This document shows, one piece after another, positions 5,220 through 6,848 of a stretch of 6,848 nt of DNA. Under the pieces are notes generated by a model. It did not search any database. It had not been told where the DNA came from and worked only from the letters and a program-made list of their open reading frames with translations. Position numbers and translations under genes: made by a program. Source of the DNA: a bacterium (GTDB lineage Bacteria > UBA9089 > CG2-30-40-21 > SBAY01); the NCBI GenBank assembly GCA_040757115.1, contig JBFLYA010000198.1, positions 1-6,848 on the forward strand, written 5' to 3'. The first letter of the stretch is position 1; every line of letters begins with the position of its first letter.

Positions 5220-5351
5220 GTCTAACCCTGCGTTGCAGTTGACGGCGGGGGACTGTGCCGTGGTCAGAGTTTTGTGGTCTCTCAAAGTTTTATCTTGCTA
5301 TCAAACTTTTGTGGTAATCCTCCCCGCCGCACCTGAACTTTATCGTTAGAC
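5220..5351 (+). other. Integron attC recombination site
   Basis: The outer boxes are GTCTAAC (5220-5226, fitting RYYYAAC) and GTTAGAC (5345-5351, fitting GTTRRRY), exact inverses of each other. Spacers of 5 bp (5227-5231) and 6 bp (5339-5344) lead to an inner stem. The left arm is GTTGCAGTTGACGGCGGGG (5232-5250); the right arm (5322-5338) is the inverse with two bases missing. The left arm thus has two unpaired bases, G5235 and A5242, six nucleotides apart. Canonical attC sites have extrahelical bases at this place and spacing, and these set their orientation. The 132-bp length lies inside the known attC range. No integron integrase is in the window. The site is oriented with R' toward the ATPase gene. 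Confidence 0.85.
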
Positions 5352-5369
5352 CTTAAAAGTAGCCAGAAT

Positions 5370-6398
5370 GTGATCATCTATTCCCCAAGACGCTTTGGCA
5401 AAACCTCACTTATCTTAGAGACTATCCATCGCCTAAAAAAAGAGGGTTTTCCCTGCATCTATATTGATGTCTCTACCATTACCTCAAAGAGGGATTTTGC
5501 ACAAAGGCTGGCATCTACTATCGCTAAAGAAACCTCAAAGGGAATTTCTGAAGCAGTAAGAAAGATAAAAGAGAACATACCTAAAATTACACCAAAGATT
5601 GTTTTAAAAGGTGAAGGGGATATGGAGTTTTTCGTAGAATTTGAAGACAAAAAATCGGATATGGATAAACTCCTTTTAAATTTATATGACCTTCCCCAGA
5701 GAATAGCGGAAAAGAAGAAAAAGAAGCTTATCGTTGCCTTCGATGAATTTCAGGAGATACAAAGACTTGATGGTGAAGATATTGAGAAAAATTTGAGGGC
5801 AAAGATTCAACATCACAGTGATGTCGCCTATGTATTTATGGGAAGCAAACGCCATCTTATGGAGCGGATATTTAACGATAAAACAAGGGCTTTTTATAAG
5901 ATTGGAAAACATCTTAGCTTAAGAATGATTCCCAAAGAAGAATTTAGTGCCTTTATCATAAAAAGGCTTAAAGAGACAGGAATAAGAATAGAATTACCAT
6001 TGGTTGATGAGATTCTTAAAATTACTGCGTGCCATCCTTATTATACCCAAATGCTTATGCATGAGATATGGAATGAATCATATCCTGAGAGGGTAATTAC
6101 TGCTGAATCAGTCAAAAGGGGGATGGAACAAGTCTTTTTAAATCAGGAATCCCTTTTTGTTAATTTATGGGATTCGGTGTCCTCAAAACAAAGAAACCTT
6201 TTGGTTGCTTTATCCGCTGATGAGGAACTATCTCTTTGTGCCCAGTCAACGATTATAAAATACGAGCTGGGTTCAGCGGCTACGGTGAATAAATCTTTAA
6301 AGGCATTAGAGAATAAAGAGCTGGTTGAGCAAAAAGGAGAAAGATATAGGATACAAGATATATTCTTTAAAGAATGGGTTAAGGCTCGGGGAAGTTAA
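5370..6398 (+). CDS. AAA+ ATPase (archaeal-type ATPase family), N-terminus truncated
   Basis: The product has 342 residues from a GTG start. It shows a Walker A loop of the SPRRFGKTS type (5-13, K11 and T12), Walker B IVAFDEFQEI (121-130, D125 E126), a sensor-like AYVFMGSKRH (153-162), CHPYYTQML (221-229), and a C-terminal winged-helix region (about 272-325). This matches the archaeal-type ATPase family of COG1672/AAA_14-like P-loop proteins, whose cellular role is generally unknown. Members normally start with about 25 more residues, including an NRExEL-type box. Here the frame can be read upstream only as LKSSQN from codon 5352, directly after the attC R' box, and then meets foreign sequence and a stop at 5334. 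No good Shine-Dalgarno precedes the GTG. The catalytic motifs are intact, so a shortened protein is possible, but a 5'-truncated gene is equally likely. Confidence 0.8.
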   Translation: MIIYSPRRFGKTSLILETIHRLKKEGFPCIYIDVSTITSKRDFAQRLASTIAKETSKGISEAVRKIKENIPKITPKIVLKGEGDMEFFVEFEDKKSDMDKLLLNLYDLPQRIAEKKKKKLIVAFDEFQEIQRLDGEDIEKNLRAKIQHHSDVAYVFMGSKRHLMERIFNDKTRAFYKIGKHLSLRMIPKEEFSAFIIKRLKETGIRIELPLVDEILKITACHPYYTQMLMHEIWNESYPERVITAESVKRGMEQVFLNQESLFVNLWDSVSSKQRNLLVALSADEELSLCAQSTIIKYELGSAATVNKSLKALENKELVEQKGERYRIQDIFFKEWVKARGS

Positions 6399-6409
6399 TC
6401 AGCAGGGTC

Positions 6410-6470
6410 AAGGCTAAAGGCTCAAGGCTCTCTGAAAAAGCATGTTTCATCCCTTGAGGCCTAAATCCTT
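6410..6470. repeat. AAGGCTAAAGGCTCAAGG inverted repeat
   Basis: The left arm 6410-6427 pairs with the right arm 6452-6470 (CCTTGAGGCCTAAATCCTT) with few mismatches around a 24-nt loop. It begins 11 bp after the ATPase stop, so it could protect or end that transcript, but no T-run follows the stem. AGGCT units also recur directly at 6411 and 6418. Confidence 0.6.
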
Positions 6471-6479
6471 GAGCAAATT

Positions 6480-6614
6480 ATGGAACAGCTAAACACATAC
6501 GAAAAAAGTATAGAGTTCCCCGTAAGGGGAAGTATTTTAGAATGCCCTAAGTGCAAGAGAATGTCAGATGAGGTTTTATTGATAGATATTGGTGGACACA
6601 ACGAAGTTTACTGA
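6480..6614 (+). CDS. Small CxxC (zinc-ribbon-like) ORF, probably truncated
   Basis: This 44-residue frame runs MEQLNTYEKSIEFPVRGSIL, then ECPKCKRMSDEVLLIDIGGHNEVY. One CPKC knuckle at residues 22-25 is what half of a zinc ribbon looks like; the second CxxC pair is missing. The stop falls 11 bp before the left end of element D (6625), so the gene may have lost its 3' half around that insertion. There is no clear Shine-Dalgarno or promoter. I do not recognise a family. Confidence 0.4.
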   Translation: MEQLNTYEKSIEFPVRGSILECPKCKRMSDEVLLIDIGGHNEVY

Positions 6615-6624
6615 GTAGATTATT

Positions 6625-6848
6625 GTAACCGTTCAGGATATAGCCACAGAGTCACAGAGAACACAGAGGGAATATATAACCACGAATGAACACGAATAAT
6701 AAAAAGATTTGTAGTGCGAGACTTTAGCCTCGCTTCTGGCAAGCAGGAAAGCGAACCTAATTGCTTTTTCATAAATAGGTTCCTCTTTTGGGGAGAGCGA
6801 TAGCAAGAAGAACTTTAATGTAAATATCAAAATGCAAATATCAAAATT
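6625..6848. mobile_element. Left end of element D (GTAACCGTTCAGG end), composite repeat, runs off the window
   Basis: GTAACCGTTCAGG (6625-6637) is identical to the tip of copies A and C, followed by CACAGAGTCACAGAG and CACAGAGG units as in their arms. The interior differs: CCACGAATGAACACGAAT (6680-6697), a GCGAG/CTCGC hairpin (6716-6733), then an AACCTA/TAGGTT stem. The right end is outside the window, so the extent is a minimum and the later part may belong to separate repeats. I see no gene in this stretch. Confidence 0.6.
6822..6847. repeat. AAATATCAAAAT direct repeat
   Basis: AAATATCAAAAT occurs at 6822-6833 and again at 6836-6847, a 14-bp period, and the array probably continues beyond the window edge. 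Confidence 0.7.

Noticed and set aside
5163-5225. 20-residue very basic ORF ending at the TAA of the attC R'' box
   Set aside because: Cassette genes often stop there, but it has no ribosome-binding site, is very short and has a purine-rich low-complexity sequence. Not enough for a gene call.
5064-5285. 73-residue minus-strand open frame across the CACAAAG repeat and attC
   Set aside because: It is composed entirely of repeat and attC sequence, with no family resemblance and no start signals.
6633-6830. 65-residue minus-strand open frame at the right edge
   Set aside because: It reads through element D repeats (LCVLCDSVAIS is the CACAGAG arm in reverse); an apparent hydrophobic stretch is a by-product of the repeat.

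Overview
The window is AT-rich bacterial DNA with an unusually high load of short interspersed repeats: CAGAGG/CACAGAG motifs, CACGGAT motifs, TAGAGAG tracts, CCCCCTTTA motifs and remnants of GxxExxY genes. This repertoire is typical of uncultured candidate-phylum or groundwater bacteria (Omnitrophota- or Desantisbacteria-like genomes are plausible). That placement is an impression from composition and repeats, not a phylogenetic result.

Left half (1-3670, minus strand): a DNA-repair operon reads leftwards from a promoter near 3640-3668 (TATAAT -10, 17-bp spacer). It holds recJ (single-strand 5'-3' exonuclease, TTG start with a clear Shine-Dalgarno) and then xseA (exonuclease VII large subunit). 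A 294-bp non-autonomous element (copy A, 1448-1741) sits exactly between them. Removing the element and one 8-bp target duplication joins recJ to xseA with a 4-nt gap and gives RecJ four more residues. TAGAGAG-type tracts lie at both ends of the operon, and the xseA stop codon is inside one of them. The small subunit gene xseB is not visible.

Middle (3670-5040, plus strand): a near-consensus promoter overlapped by two palindromes drives a short ORF that is cut by a second element (B, 3957-4127). A very strong promoter (TTGACT-17-TATAAT) follows, but a third element (C, 4218-4493, about 97% identical to A over its left half) has inserted at its -10/start region. This pushes it away from the gene it apparently served, a DUF5678-like small protein.

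Right half (5040-6848): a repeat-filled spacer ends in a 132-bp sequence with the full architecture of an integron attC site. Immediately after its R' box, an AAA+ ATPase gene begins without its usual N-terminus, as if truncated at the recombination point. Then come an inverted repeat, a 44-residue CxxC mini-ORF, and the left end of a fourth GTAAC-ended element that runs out of the window.

The core story is genome remodelling. At least four elements with GTAACnnTTCAG ends (IS66-like ends; 8-bp duplications visible for A and C) and one integron site have inserted at gene boundaries and promoters. No transposase or integrase gene is present, so all of these would have to be mobilised in trans.
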